64,000 nt of DNA from assembly GCA_006176705.1 (NCBI GenBank), contig QRFJ01000023.1:766501-830500 (forward strand). The letters are read 5' to 3'. The notes under the pieces are model-generated. The model did no database searches. It was given only the letters and a program-made list of their open reading frames with translations, and was not told the origin of the DNA. The DNA comes from Cocos nucifera (lineage: Eukaryota; Streptophyta; Magnoliopsida; Arecales; Arecaceae). This document shows, in pieces, positions 20,857 through 31,549 of this stretch (positions are counted from its first letter, which is position 1; every line of letters starts with the position of its first letter). The position numbers were made by a program, and so were the translations under genes.

Positions 20857-21065
20857 CTTAAGGGGTGGATGGATGTGGGTGGGGTTAGGCATTAAAAGAT
20901 AAATAAAGAAGTAATAAAGAAAAAGAAAGGAGAGGAAGAGAGGTCAAAGTGGGTGAGAGAGGAAGAGAGAGGTGGGACATATGAGTCATTAAAGAGAGAG
21001 AAAACGTAGGTCATAATTACTCTTTTGAAATGATCCTTTTTATCCTTTCTTTAGAATTTTATATG
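20857..21065. repeat. Second copy of the duplicated segment flanking hAT-2
   Basis: It repeats 16190-16318 (GGTGGATGGATGTGGGTGGG, GAGAGAGGTGGGACAT) and then continues with TTACTCTTTTGAAATGATCC. That last part also matches the DNA immediately right of hAT-2 (20790-20835). Together they describe a tandem duplication of about 200 bp whose first copy received hAT-2. Confidence 0.7.
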
Positions 21066-21087
21066 AGATATATGATTAATTCATAAA

Positions 21088-22356
21088 AGGATTTTGTTAT
21101 GGTGCTCCAAAGCCTTTTTTTAGTCATTTTATTGTTGGCTTTTTTCCTAGCCTATTTTAAGATAGGTGGCATTGATCTATTTATCAACAATCAGTTTTAA
21201 CTGATCATGTGCATGGTTGATATGGTAAATATCTAAAACATCATATGCACTTCGAAAAATAAAAAGAAATGATGGATGTTTTAGAAGTTGCACCCTTTCT
21301 CTTTCTCCTTCCTCCTCTTCGATTGAGCACCACCCCTCCTTCCACCAGAGGTCATTATGTGGCGGTGAGCCCGAGCGGCAGAGGAGGAGGAAGAGGGGGG
21401 GTATATGGCTTTGGAAAGATGATGAGCAGCGAAGGAGGAGGAGGAAGGGGGCGGCCAGCTCGAGCGACCGAAGGAGAAAGAGCGTGGGAAAGTGAGTGGC
21501 AGAGAGATGAGCGGTGCATGACGATGGGGAGGCAACTGATGGGCCTGATCAATGGAGAGGTGGGTGAAGGCGAAGGAGGAGGAGGAGGAAAGGGGTGGGG
21601 GAAGAGTATGGTGCGTTGAGCTAGTTAGCAACAACGATGTTGTGGGGGGGAGGAGCCGTGGGTGCTAGGAGGGGACCAAGGTGGAGGAGCCACAGACGAA
21701 TGGGGGGGACAGAGGAGCCTTGGGTGGTTGGAGGGCATGAAGAAGCCATAGGTGGAGAGAGATAGAGAAGTTGTGGATGGGGGGTTGGGGGATGGAGGAG
21801 CTGCGGATGGAGGGTTGGGGGGGGGTGCGGAGGAACCACGGTGGGGGAGGGAGGCAGAGGAGCTATGGGTGGTGTTGAGGGGTAGGGTGGGCGCAGAGAG
21901 AATGGGGGGGTGCGAAGGTGGACGAATGGGGGGACGGAGGAGCTTTGGGTGGTTGGAGGGCATGAAGAAGCCATAGGTGGAGAGAGATAGAGAAGTTGTG
22001 GATGGGGGGTTGGGGGGTGCAGAGGAATCACGGATGGGGAGGGAGGCGGAGGAGCTATGGGTGGTGTTGAGGGTTAGGGTGGGCGCAGAGAAGCCGTGAG
22101 TGATGCCGGGGGGTGGGGAGGGTGGGTGTGGAGAAGCTGTGGGTGGCGCCGAGGGGGAGGGGGTGAGGGGTGGGGAGGCAGGCAGCAGGAAGGCATGTGG
22201 CGGTAAGGAGACATAATAAAGAAGAAGAATAGTTAAAAAAAATATAAAAAATATTATTTTTTAAAAAATAATAAAATATAAAAAAGTGGTGGTAATGTAA
22301 TATCTTAAATACTCTTTATAATAAAATGTTATTAAAGGAGTATTGTAGCAAATGTC
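21088..22356. mobile_element. GC-rich MULE-like non-autonomous element, 1269 bp
   Basis: It is flanked by identical 9-bp direct repeats ATTCATAAA (21079-21087 and 22357-22365). The ends are related inverted repeats (GGATTTTGTTATGGTGCTCC versus GACATTTGCTACAATACTCC, 12 of 20 identical). Nine-base target duplications are typical of Mutator-like elements. The interior (21270-22180) is very G-rich on the plus strand. Proline/serine-rich open frames on the minus strand, such as 21634-21281, are low-complexity and not recognised as a family. A Pack-MULE carrying a captured fragment is possible but unproven. Confidence 0.65.
21730..22170. repeat. Tandem duplication (~200-226 bp) of G-rich sequence
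   Basis: GAAGAAGCCATAGGTGGAGA occurs near 21737 and again near 21963. GGAGCTATGGGTGGTGTTGA occurs near 21859 and 22050. The spacing differs because of a ~30-bp indel. The strand has many G-runs of 4-7 and could form G-quadruplexes. Confidence 0.75.
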
Positions 22357-22396
22357 ATTCATAAATTAGTGTCAATTTAAATTTTTTTTGCTATCA

Positions 22397-22860
22397 TATA
22401 TATAGAGGTGGACTGAGCTCCGCTTGATTGGATCTCCATTTATATTCGATCGGATCTCCAACCATTGGATCAGCGTGCATCTGTACGCACGCACCTGAAA
22501 AGGTACATCTGAAAAGAAAAAAAATAGGCACACGCCTGCGCCTGAATTTTTTTTTTTTAGTTTTTTCGGCCTCAAGGCACCTTTAAGCGAAAAAACTAGA
22601 AAAAAAATCTGCACCTAAAAAAAAAAGTTATAGAAAAAAAAAAGAAGGCACTTGAAGGCGACTTTAGGAGTCTATAGGCGCCTTTTTTCTTTTCTTTTTT
22701 TCTTTTTTCAGGATCTTTTTCAGGCTCAAGCGTGCGCCTATTTTTTTTTTTCAGGCGTATGCACGTAAATGCATGTTGATCCTATGGTCAGAGATTTGAT
22801 TGGATGTCGATTGGGATCCGATCGAGTGGAGCCCAGTCTATATATATATATATATATATA
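22397..22860. mobile_element. Foldback/MITE-like element with ~165-bp inverted arms
   Basis: The left arm (22397-22560: TATATATAGAGGTGGACTGAG, CTCCAACCATTGGATCAGCG, GCACGCACCTGAAAA) is inverted as the right arm (about 22700-22860: TTCAGGCGTATGCACG, TTGATCCTATGGTCAGAGAT, GGAGCCCAGTCTATATATAT). The centre is poly-A/T-rich. The outer ends are TA-repeats, so the target duplication cannot be resolved. It is non-coding. Confidence 0.75.
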
Positions 22861-23260
22861 CTTTTTTTTATGAGGTCAATTGATTCCATATCTTTTATCA
22901 TGCATCCAGCACTGCTGGTTGGAATTGCAGACTTCCAAGTTGGAGCAAACGTTACATCTTTCCAACCGTCAAGAGGGGGTGGGAAGCCTTGAGAAAAACA
23001 TACAGGGTTGAGGAAAATTGGCTACAAAGTAAGGAAGCTTGCTTAATTTGGCGAATGTGATTTAATAGGTTTATAGGAGATCCAAATCCAATTAATGGGG
23101 AAGATGGATGATTTGGGTAGAATGACCTTCATTTTGAACTACAAATATTAGGGTACTTAATAGTTGGGTTTTCTTCTCTAGGTAACTAATGGTACGTTGC
23201 GCCACTATCTTTCCATCTTATTCTTGGTTTATTATGGTGGAAGGAGATTGGTGATATTTA

Positions 23261-23480
23261 GGGCTTGTTTAGATATGTGGGTCCAAAATTTTATAGGATT
23301 CGTTGGTTGGATCAATAAAATCAGTATTTTTTTTTTCTCTTTATAGGATTTGGACCGATCCACTTCAATAATTTTCTAAGTTTTTATAAGTATAAGTCTA
23401 ATCTAGTTTGACTTATTTGGTTGTCTTGGCCTAATTCATAAATTCCATGGAATTTTGGTCCTAGGCATCCAAACGGGCTC
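23261..23480. mobile_element. MITE, 220 bp
   Basis: The left end GGGCTTGTTTAGATATGTGG and the right end, reverse-complemented, GAGCCCGTTTGGATGCCTAG are related. The pairing continues inwards through GGTCCAAAATTTTATAGG versus GGACCAAAATTCCATGG. It is flanked by TTA (left) and TTT (right), which may be a decayed 3-bp target duplication. It is non-coding, and the superfamily is uncertain (Tourist-like or hAT-derived). Confidence 0.7.
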
Positions 23481-24270
23481 TTTGGGGTTTGAAGCAAGGG
23501 TACTTCTAGTGTAAAGGGAGGAAAAGGCGAATGAGAGATTTGGTTTTTCTTCTTTGTTACAATCAAACTGGAGAAAGAAAAGTTGAGGGAAGGAGAAGAA
23601 GACTTTTTTATCAATATTAGGAATTATATACTTTCTATGGTCATACGAATTTTTTTTCTCCCTTCATGCCTAAATCAAATGGCCATGTTGAGAATGGATT
23701 AAAAGAATCACAAGCACCTTTTGTGAAAAATCAGAATATTTCCACAGATGCCATGGGCTTTTTTTAGACTTGAATGAGGTCATTATCTTTAAGAATCACT
23801 GGTAGAATGATGAGCTCAATGTCCAACTACTATACGCACCTCGCCATGATCTAGTTCGCTGATAGAAATAGAGTTTAAGATTGACTCAAGCTCATCCATG
23901 GCAGAAGGGGGAAGTTTGGGCATTTGTTTCTTGTTTTTCTATTTTAAACATTTTAATTTAATAATTCCAAGGAAAATGCAAGTTGAACTCCCTCATGTGA
24001 TGAATACATAGGATAGTTTTTGTGGTAGTATGAGTTGTCCATTAGACAAATGTCTTGTTGGACTAGTTTTTAATGACAAAAAGAGAATTGTGCAAATCCT
24101 TAATTCCCTTTGCCATTCTCCTTCCCTTTCTCTTTCTCCTTCCCCTTCGTCCAATCTTTGTTCTCAAAAATAGGAAACTAAGATCTTTCTCTAGCCTTAT
24201 TCCATCAGTGGCCACTGTAAACATGTTGAAGTTCTCCTTCTATGCATCATGACTTGTTTGATATTACTAT
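23481..24270. other. Intergenic, nothing recognised
   Basis: AT-rich DNA with a pyrimidine-rich stretch at about 24115-24150. No protein motif, RNA gene or repeat boundary was identified. Confidence 0.5.
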
Positions 24271-24274
24271 TCTA

Positions 24275-24510
24275 GGTGCTGAATTGAGAGTTATTCTAAT
24301 ATGCAAGACTATAAATCTGAAGGCCAGACAAATTTTTCTTGAAGGTGATTTAGCGACAGTGATAATTAGATGCTTTGCCACATAAAATCAGCTAACAAAG
24401 AGTCCTCCTTTGCTGGAGCTTGGAGGACTCGTGGAGGTTATCGAGGACGTGTGTCTTTTTTCACGCCTCACATGTCCATCGCGAGGTGAATGGAGTAGTT
24501 CATATGTTGT
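24275..24510 (+). pseudogene. RNase H-like fragment, probably from a LINE
   Basis: The plus-strand translation gives GAELRVIL near 24275, KARQIFLEGDLATVII near 24316, and, after frame changes, HVHREVNGVVHML at 24467-24505. This is the AEL...EGDS.TVI...H.HREVN.VAD pattern of the RNase H domain (RVT_3 type) at the C-terminus of plant LINE ORF2 proteins. The rest of the LINE was not found, so this is a short 3' remnant. A remnant of a host RNase H-like gene is the alternative. Confidence 0.5.
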
Positions 24511-25685
24511 AAACCGTTCCAGTGACATACTGGTTGGATTGGGCTTCCACACCAATGTTTTTGGGCTGCCATAAAATATTATTGATGCTGTTCTTAAATG
24601 CCATAACAGTAGTCATTATCTTATTATCATATGATCAATTCTTAGATTTGGGTTTATTTGGAAGAAAGCTTGTTGCAGCCATCCAAGTTTTGTCCGGTCA
24701 GCTACATGCATGATGCTTCCATTTTGTCTCAGCTCCTAAAAGAATGCGTTCCAGAAATATTGTATAAGCTCTGTCGTATTTCTAGGCTTGGGCTCCCTTG
24801 CCGTGCAACTAAAGTTGCAGACTCGCAGCGCAACTTTAACTATAAGGCTCCAAACAGCCCCTTGACTGGATGCAGATACCAGCCAAGCCAGTGTAAGGTG
24901 ACACACTTTGTTCAACATGGGCCATGTACAAGGATCAATAGAATTGCCATACGACATCTATAATTAGCTATATGGCGCATCCCAATTTTAGTTCTAGGGC
25001 ATCTGGCAGGTGATATTATTTTAGCATGATCTTGCTGATTCTCAGGAAGATGTTATTTGAAACAGGATGCAAACTGCAAAGTGTAATTTCTAAATCCCTG
25101 CAAAAGATGGTGTCATGGCCGATCGAAACGTATGAATGAAGTCGAGTAATAAATATATTTAAATATTTTACAAAGTATAATTTCTGAACCTTTGCAAAAG
25201 CTGGTGCCATGGCTGACCGAAAATACTAATGAAGTCGAAGAATGCATGCATGAGATGCATTATGCAGTCGAAGAAATGCACGGATGTGGGCTGGCATTTG
25301 GTCCGATGGGTGTGGGTGCATTCATACAGATCCTTGCTGCAAATTGAGTCAAACATTCTCTGGATTACGCATAGATACTCAAAATTTGCTCTCCTTCCAT
25401 AACGTACGGCACTATCAATGAATTCGCAATCCTAATTTATCATTGGTTGTCATTGCTCAGCTAAGACTCTTGACCCACTATATTAAAGCTTTATCAATAT
25501 TTATGCTTCACTTGAATGATCTGATGACCATGCTTTGTTGAAGACATTGAGACTGCATCCATAGAGAGAGCTAATTGTTGGAATGCGGTCACATTACTGC
25601 TTTCACGAATACAATAATGCATGTTAATATCATTTAAATTTATTGATATGTTGGGCAAAATTATGCCATACTTCTTATCACCATG
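24511..25685. other. Intergenic region with a local tandem duplication
   Basis: No gene was recognised. A ~95-bp segment is duplicated at about 25078-25145 and 25173-25240 (AAAGTRTAATTTCTRAA, GCAAAAGMTGGTGYCATGG, AATGAAGTCGA). The target-duplication half CCATG for the family B element lies at 25681-25685. Confidence 0.6.
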
Positions 25686-26402
25686 TGTTGTGGCCAATCC
25701 TCTGATGCATCTGTCATCAAAGGAAATTACCTGAAAAAGAAGTCCACACTGATCGAAATATTTTTCGATAGGAACCCTCCGATGCCTAAGTCAGTGAAGG
25801 ATTGGTGAACAGAATAATCTAAATTGAAATAGGCAGAATTTTAGTCCAGATTTTTCTTATCCAAGTATTTAGTTTACTTTTCTTTTATAGGCGAATGTAG
25901 TAGTAACCATTTGTAATGATTGAAAATCATGGAGTCCCACTTATTTCGGCATTGAGAAAGCGGTTCATGCTCATTATATGATCATGGAGAAACCGTTATA
26001 TGCATTCTACAGCGAGAATGCATGATATGCTAACTATATATCAGTTATAACGATCGTATGTCGACATTCGACTAATATTCTGACTAGCCAGTGATTTTCT
26101 GTTCTTGGAGTCATTTTGTTTGGAGAGTTGGTCGAGAGCTACCAACTAATAGTCATCCAAAATGTTTGCAGTCAAAAATTGACAAGTTGATTGATAATTG
26201 ATCGAAGAAACCCGACCATCGATCGGCTGACTGATGGATAGTCGTCCGCTTGTAGGATTCGTCGGTTATACGTCGGGCAACAAATTGATCGAAGGTTGAT
26301 TTAAATTGTCCAAGGTGGTCTATCGTTTGGTCGATTGTACCAATCATCAATCGATGGAATCCTATCGCTCATCGTTTGGATGCCAAGTTAATAAACCCAA
26401 CA
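25686..26402 (-). repeat. Family B 3' LTR, 717 bp, complete
   Basis: It begins TGTTGTGGCCAATCC and ends ATAAACCCAACA on the plus strand (TG...CA). On its own strand a TATA box TATAAAAG lies at 25889-25882. Homologous LTR sequence occurs at 26671-26903 (inverted), 30893-31387, and 35823-36139 plus 42156-42575. Confidence 0.85.
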
Positions 26403-26420
26403 GTTGCCCCCCACTCTCGA
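26403..26420 (-). promoter_or_regulatory. Family B polypurine tract
   Basis: The minus strand reads GAGAGTGGGGGGCAAC immediately before the LTR start TGTTGGG. The second family B copy has the equivalent at 42576-42592. It identifies 25686-26402 as the 3' LTR. Confidence 0.75.
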
Positions 26421-26670
26421 GTTCAAAGTGACGAAGGCACATGGCTTGCCACGTGATTCGGCATTTTGAACGACTAGAGTCTTCATTTAATTATTTTAAA
26501 TTCTGATTTGATAACTACCTCTCTTTCAGTATTAATGATTGTCTCATACAACGAGAGAGAGCTAGTCATTTCGATGATTGTATAACAATTATTATCATGT
26601 TCAACGGAAGGGTTTCCGCCGTCTTGACTATTTGATATTTTGGTTTCGGATCAATCCGATGGTGCCTCGT

Positions 26671-26903
26671 GTTCATTATAGACGGTTACTATTACATTCA
26701 CCTATAAAAAAAAAATAAATCAAATACATGCGTAAGAGAAATCTAGGCTAAAACTCTGTCTATTTTAATTCAGATTATCCTATTCACCAATCCTCTACTG
26801 ACTTAGGCATTGGAGAGCCCACCGAAAAATATTTTGATCAGTGGACTTTGTTTTCAAGTAATTTCCTCCGACGACAGACGCATCAGAGGATTGGTCACAA
26901 CAG
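26671..26903 (+). repeat. R/U5 half of the family B 5' LTR, now inverted
   Basis: It is the reverse complement of 25686-25925: CACCTATAAAA (TATA), TTCACCAATCCTCTACTGAC, and the end CAGAGGATTGGTCACAACA. It stops exactly where the partial LTR at 30893 begins in homologous coordinates, so the two are halves of one LTR split by an inversion. Confidence 0.8.
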
Positions 26904-26925
26904 ATTGGCGTGCCAAGTAGGAAGA
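26904..26925 (+). promoter_or_regulatory. Candidate family B primer-binding site
   Basis: GATTGGCGTGCCAAGTAGGA follows directly after the LTR end at 26903. TTGGCG-type primer sites are common next to plant Ty3/gypsy LTRs, but the tRNA was not identified. Confidence 0.5.
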
Positions 26926-26959
26926 AAGATTGCTCTTTTAATCTTTCAATATGCCAAAA

Positions 26960-27540
26960 ATATGAGCCCAACATTCCATTGGCTCCACCCGACAGTCTTC
27001 CCACCAGGAAGACCGACTTCCTCCTCTACCACCAATGGTAGAGCCCAATCTTCCATGTCCGATAACTCCTGTGGATGCTCAAACCCAACAACTTGTTGCT
27101 TTAATGCGGCAAATGCAAATCCTAACAGAGGCAGTCCACAACCTCCAACAACAACAACAATAGCAATCGGTGGTGGAAGATCAACCGGCATAACTTATGC
27201 CATCAAAACACAGTCGCCGCTCTCCACAGCGATCTTTGTCTTCTTCACCTGAACGGCGATCGACTCGATACTCTCACCACAATGAACCATTACCATCGCG
27301 GCACTCCCACCGTTCTCGACATTCGGCCTGCCCTTCCCTTCGTCACAATATTAAGAAGGGAAAGAGGCCACAATCACCATCATCCTCTTCACCTGCTTCA
27401 AGGGATTCTACTCCTGAATTTTTATAATTACAGCGGCTCGACGACTACAAGCGTAAGGTCAAGAAAATCGATCGTCAACTCGCTCAATTGAAGATGAGCA
27501 ATCGAGAGGGATCCAACTCCTATTTAATTCGACTAAGTTA
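26960..27540 (+). pseudogene. Family B gag N-terminal fragment (inverted with its segment)
   Basis: The plus-strand peptides start with MSPTFHWLHPTVFPPGR and include an Arg/Ser-rich segment (SRRSPQRSLSSSPERRSTRY, then RSHRSRHSACPS) and, after a frame change, LDDYKRKVKKIDRQLAQLKM. The RS/SP-rich stretch followed by a short coiled segment is the usual N-terminal layout of Tat-type gag. The capsid core and zinc knuckle are missing; a deletion removes everything from here through pol. The fragment cannot form a capsid by itself. Confidence 0.6.
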
Positions 27541-28155
27541 TGTTCGATCAATGATATATCATATAAGGCAAAACCAACCTATCATCGGCCGGTAAAAAAA
27601 AATCCTACGACTTATCTTGAAATCATCATTCTTGCTGACTGATAGTTGGATGACTTAACGACATGCCGACTTAACTACGGCTAAACATAAATTTATGCTG
27701 ACTACGCTACGGCTTGGTGGAATATATTGACTTGGATATGGCTAAATAAATTTTATGTTGACTCAACTAAAGTTGAGCAAAATCTTATGCCCACTTGATG
27801 GAAATATGCTGATTTGACTCCGATCAGTCAAAGGATATTTGGCTTATCCTCATTTATTAAATATAAAAGAATTTTGTCCGACCAATTAATATTTGGTTAG
27901 ACGGCATATTTATTGATCATACAATCTGACACTCAGTGAGTAAGCTATAGAAGAAGAAAATTCACTAGCATTTTAAAAAAATTTTCAACACTTAGAAAAT
28001 TTTCAATATTCCACACAGAAAGAAGACAATACTTGAAATAAATTTTCTTCTATTTCATTTATACTGAAAGTTCTTATAAAATTTGACTAAAGCCAAATTA
28101 CAAAAGTTGGGTCTATCCGACAATAAAGACAAAAGGAAAAGATATTACAAACCGA
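27541..28155. other. Deletion scar zone between gag and the antisense gene
   Basis: AT-rich DNA with loosely repeated GCTGACTTGACTACGGCTAA-like phrases at about 27660-27850. No RT, RNase H or integrase motif is present, although pol belongs here in a complete element. Confidence 0.6.
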
Positions 28156-30550
28156 TCAATGATCGAAATCATCTACAACAACTATGTCGATGATCTCCAT
28201 CGCTGATGCCATTTCTTCTTCAATCGGAGGAGGCTTTAAGATAGTTCCATCTGAAGTTGGAATAGGTTCGGCAATCGAAGCCGCTTCATCGATAGGAATA
28301 TTTTTGGCCAAAGCAGTTCCACCAATCGGGACATATACAATCGAATCGGCTTCTGCCGACTCGTCATCTTCATCAATCCCTGCTTTGTTAGAACTGAAAA
28401 GCGCAACATGACTCAAATCTAGATCTAGGTATGCTTGGCCGACTACATCTCTGCCATCTTTACATCCGATCAAATAAGCGAGATGGTTGGCTGCAAGAAG
28501 TTCTTCCTTGAAGTTCTTCGACCCTTGGAACTCCTCTAATGCTTGCTCCTTCGCCAGATCCAAAGCCACCTTGATCGATACTACTTTGACTTCGAAAGAC
28601 CTCAATTTCTTCCGCTCCTCCAGTTCTTCGAGGCAGTTATCATGCTTCTTTCAGAGCCGACTGACCACTTTTCTCTTTCTTCGAATTCGAGACTTCAGAG
28701 TCTCAATGATCCATTCGATCGACTTTTTATCGGTCCGAACCGACATTAGCTCAGATTGAACAGTGACCAATTCGAAGTGCGCTAAGTTTAGGTCATTATT
28801 TGCCGACTTCAAGTCGGCACGCGTCGAGTCCAAATTGGCCTTCAGTCGGGAGTTCTCTTCTTCAAATTTTCTCTTTCATTCTTCCACCATCTTCTCTCTA
28901 TCGAAGATGGCTTGAAGATGCTCACAAGCGGCATCTCTCTCTGCAACAACTACCACCATCTGATCTGACCATTTCTTGCCAGTGTCAGCGTAGGTCCGGA
29001 ATCCCTTATCCAATGCCGACACATCATGAGCGATCTGAAAGGAAAAATGAATTAGTACAATAATGAAGAAAATTCAAAATAAAAAGAGGAAAAATGACAT
29101 TGACTTACCACAATCATTGTAGAATAAAAAGAAGAAAAAATCTCGACTAAGGTTTGGTTCTTTTGGATCCGTTTATCAGGCGAGAGAAGTATAGCTTCAA
29201 TCAGGTATCTCGCTAATGCCGGGTTCTGCAAGGCAGACTCCCCAATTGGGATCTGAATATTTATAGATCTTGAAGAACTGCTAGAGGTCCAACTTTTTGT
29301 CGAAGCCCCACTCCTAGTAGAGGAGGTTGGTGCTTTGCCTTGCTGTCTACTTGCTGGCCCCTCTACTGGAGTCGATGCCCAATCCAACGATGGAGGAACC
29401 TGAGTCACCATCGGTAACTGATCCTCTGATCCAACTTTGGACATTGATGGTGCCTGAGATATAATCAGCTTGGCTGGGATGGTCGGAGCTTTAACGACAA
29501 CCACGTCATCGTCCCGCTCCTCAATGGTTGGCAAAATTCCCGTCGGTGCATCTTTAGTCAAAGCAGAAGCCACCAAAGTGACGATCGCATCCCCGGCTAA
29601 AGTAGGGACCACAACCGATGATAAGTCGGTTTGTTCAAATGTCGTTGCCACCACCATGTCAGTTCTCTTCTTCTTTGCTGGCTCGACGACCCTTCATCGG
29701 CAGTCGACTTTTGCTTGCTCGCGTAACAATGAATATCAACTACTGAAACGGACGACGAAGGGCGCATGGCTGCAAACAAAAATAAAATTGGTTAGAATTG
29801 AAAATAGATAAAGATAAAAGAAGAAGAATTCAAGTCGATATGTCGGATCATACCAGCAGTCGATGCCGAATCAAGTCTGGCATCGTACAGTATCTGATCG
29901 GTTAGCAAATTCTTTTGCTTTGGGACCTTCATATCCTTCAGCTTCAAGAAATCCTCCTGATCGGTTGGGTCGATCCGATTATTATCATTCAGGCTGGTAT
30001 TTGGAGTTTTCCAAATGAACGAAAAATCCCAAGGAAGAGTGAACGATATAAAAAAGAAATAGATATTTCAATCATGGATGGACGATGGAAAATCAAAAAT
30101 TAAAGAGAGCCTTTTTCTTGGAACGAACATCCACCAGCTATTGGCCTTTGGATGATGATGGAGAGTAAAAAAAGGATGAAACAAAGACAGACGAGGAGTT
30201 GTCCGAATGGTGTTGCACAATAGAGTAAAAGAAACTAGAATCCGAATGAAATTCGGCTTAAGTTGCACCAGATAGATCCAATAATAGTTCAGGACATTTT
30301 GAATGAAATGCCACCTAAAGTTTTCTATATAAAATATCACCTAACCAGTCGGCGGAGAAGATACTCGATCGTTTGGACCAGGAGCAAAGAGTTGGAATTA
30401 CTTCGGAACTTAATATTATTTTCGGAGCCAACTGATGATAGAATTCGATATTGAAGAAACCTCCACTGATGGACCGGTTGAAAAAATGATTGCCGGACCA
30501 AAGGGCCAACCACTGCCATCTACAGTTCTATCCCTACCTCTACCAGCCAT
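28156..30550 (-). pseudogene. Family B antisense gene (putative gypsy-type transposon domain), 3 exons
   Basis: The start ATG is at 30550 (product begins MAGRGRDR). Exon 1 is 30550-29854, exon 2 is 29769-29109 and exon 3 is 29034-28156; both introns have GT...AG with T-rich tracts. Exon 1 has the segment QLKPNFIRILVSFTLLCNT then RLSLFHPFFTLHHHPKANSWW and SSIHD, which match what I know of the Pfam family 'putative gypsy type transposon' (PF04195). Exon 3 is a long charged coiled coil (SVRTDKKSIEWIIETLKSRI, ALEEFQGSKNFKEELLAANH) ending in an acidic tail. About four stops lie in exon 1, near 30420-30340. In Tat elements an extra ORF like this lies antisense between pol and the 3' LTR. Its function is unknown. 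Confidence 0.75.
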
Positions 30551-30592
30551 AATGAAACTCTAAAGAAGTAAAGAAAAGAAGAGAAAGAAAAC

Positions 30593-30892
30593 CTAACCTG
30601 AAGGACAGGAAGGAAACTCGGAAGAACAGTGGAAGCAATGGAAGAAGGACTCAAAATCCCAAGGCACCAGCAGAGAACCAGGCTCCGGTAAAAACTCAAG
30701 GAAAGTAACAGTGGTCCTATATGTATAGGAACTATCGACGGCCAGGATTATTTTGGTAAAAATAAGACTGCATAGATTTCTGATGCGTGGTAGAATCTGA
30801 GCCTTCAAATATTCAGACGATTCGACGCACCTCCATTCATATCGTGCCATGGCATCGCAATCCATGAAAATAGCTGATGACCAATAAAAACA
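30593..30892 (-). promoter_or_regulatory. Leader/upstream region of the family B antisense gene
   Basis: The minus-strand sequence (GATGCCATGGCACGATATGA, GTTCCTATACATATAGGA near 30730-30710) matches 42935-43190 upstream of the second antisense gene. It would hold the antisense promoter. A TATA-like CCTATACATATAGG lies about 175 bases before the ATG. The region ends at the inversion breakpoint. Confidence 0.6.
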
Positions 30893-31387
30893 TGAAATCA
30901 TGGGGGTCCTACTTATTCTGACATTGAGGGAGCGGTTAATGCTAATTATATGATCGTAGAGAAACCGTTATACGCATTATACAGCGAGAATGTATGATAT
31001 GCCGACTATATGTCGGTCACATCGATCGTATATCGGCATCCGACTGATATTTTGACTAGCCAGTGATTTTTCGTTCTTGGAGTCATTCTGTTTAGAGAGT
31101 TGGTCGAAAGCTACTGACTAATAGTCATCGGAAAGATTGGCAGTTGAAAGTTGACAAGTTGATTGATGATCGATCGAAGAAATCCGACTATCGATCGTCT
31201 GACCGATTGATATTCGTCTGTCTGTAGGATTTATCGATTATATATCGGATGACAAATTGGTCGGAGGTTGATTGAAATTGTTTGAGATGGTTTGTCATTT
31301 GGTCGATTGTACCAATAATCAGTCGGTGGAATCTTATCACCCGTCGTTCGGATGCTAAATCAGGATGCTAAGTTAATAAACCCAACA
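30893..31387 (-). repeat. U3 half of the family B 5' LTR
   Basis: It is homologous to 25930-26402 of the complete LTR, in the same orientation, ending AATAAACCCAACA. It lacks the TATA and U5 part, which lies at 26671-26903 in inverted orientation. Confidence 0.8.
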
Positions 31388-31549
31388 CCCTGTTACTTGG
31401 CTTGCTTTGCCATGCACCATGTATTCAGCATGCTAATGGATACAGGTGCAAAGTTTTTGTGATGGAAGCGGGAGGGAGATCCACCTGGATTTTTTTTGTG
31501 GCCTGTAAGAAACATCAAGCTTTATTAAAGGGTGACATCAAAATGGTTT

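Larger units (their letters stand above)
25686..31387 (-). mobile_element. Family B Tat-type LTR element, pol-deleted, with internal inversion
   Basis: The outer LTR parts at both ends are in minus orientation (25686-26402 complete; about 30893-31387 partial). The flanks CCATG and CCCTG are a 4-of-5 target duplication. Between them lie a segment next to the polypurine tract (26403-26670), then, inverted, the missing LTR part with TATA, primer site and gag start (plus strand, 26671-27540), then an antisense-type gene (minus strand, 30550-28156). No RT, RNase H or integrase is present. If the segment from about 26671 to 30892 is flipped, every piece falls into the order expected for a Tat element. 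Confidence 0.8.

Noticed and set aside
21281..22031. Proline/serine-rich open frames resembling extensins
   Set aside because: Low-complexity translation of a G-rich tandem duplication inside a MULE-like element; no signal peptide or regular SPPP motif.
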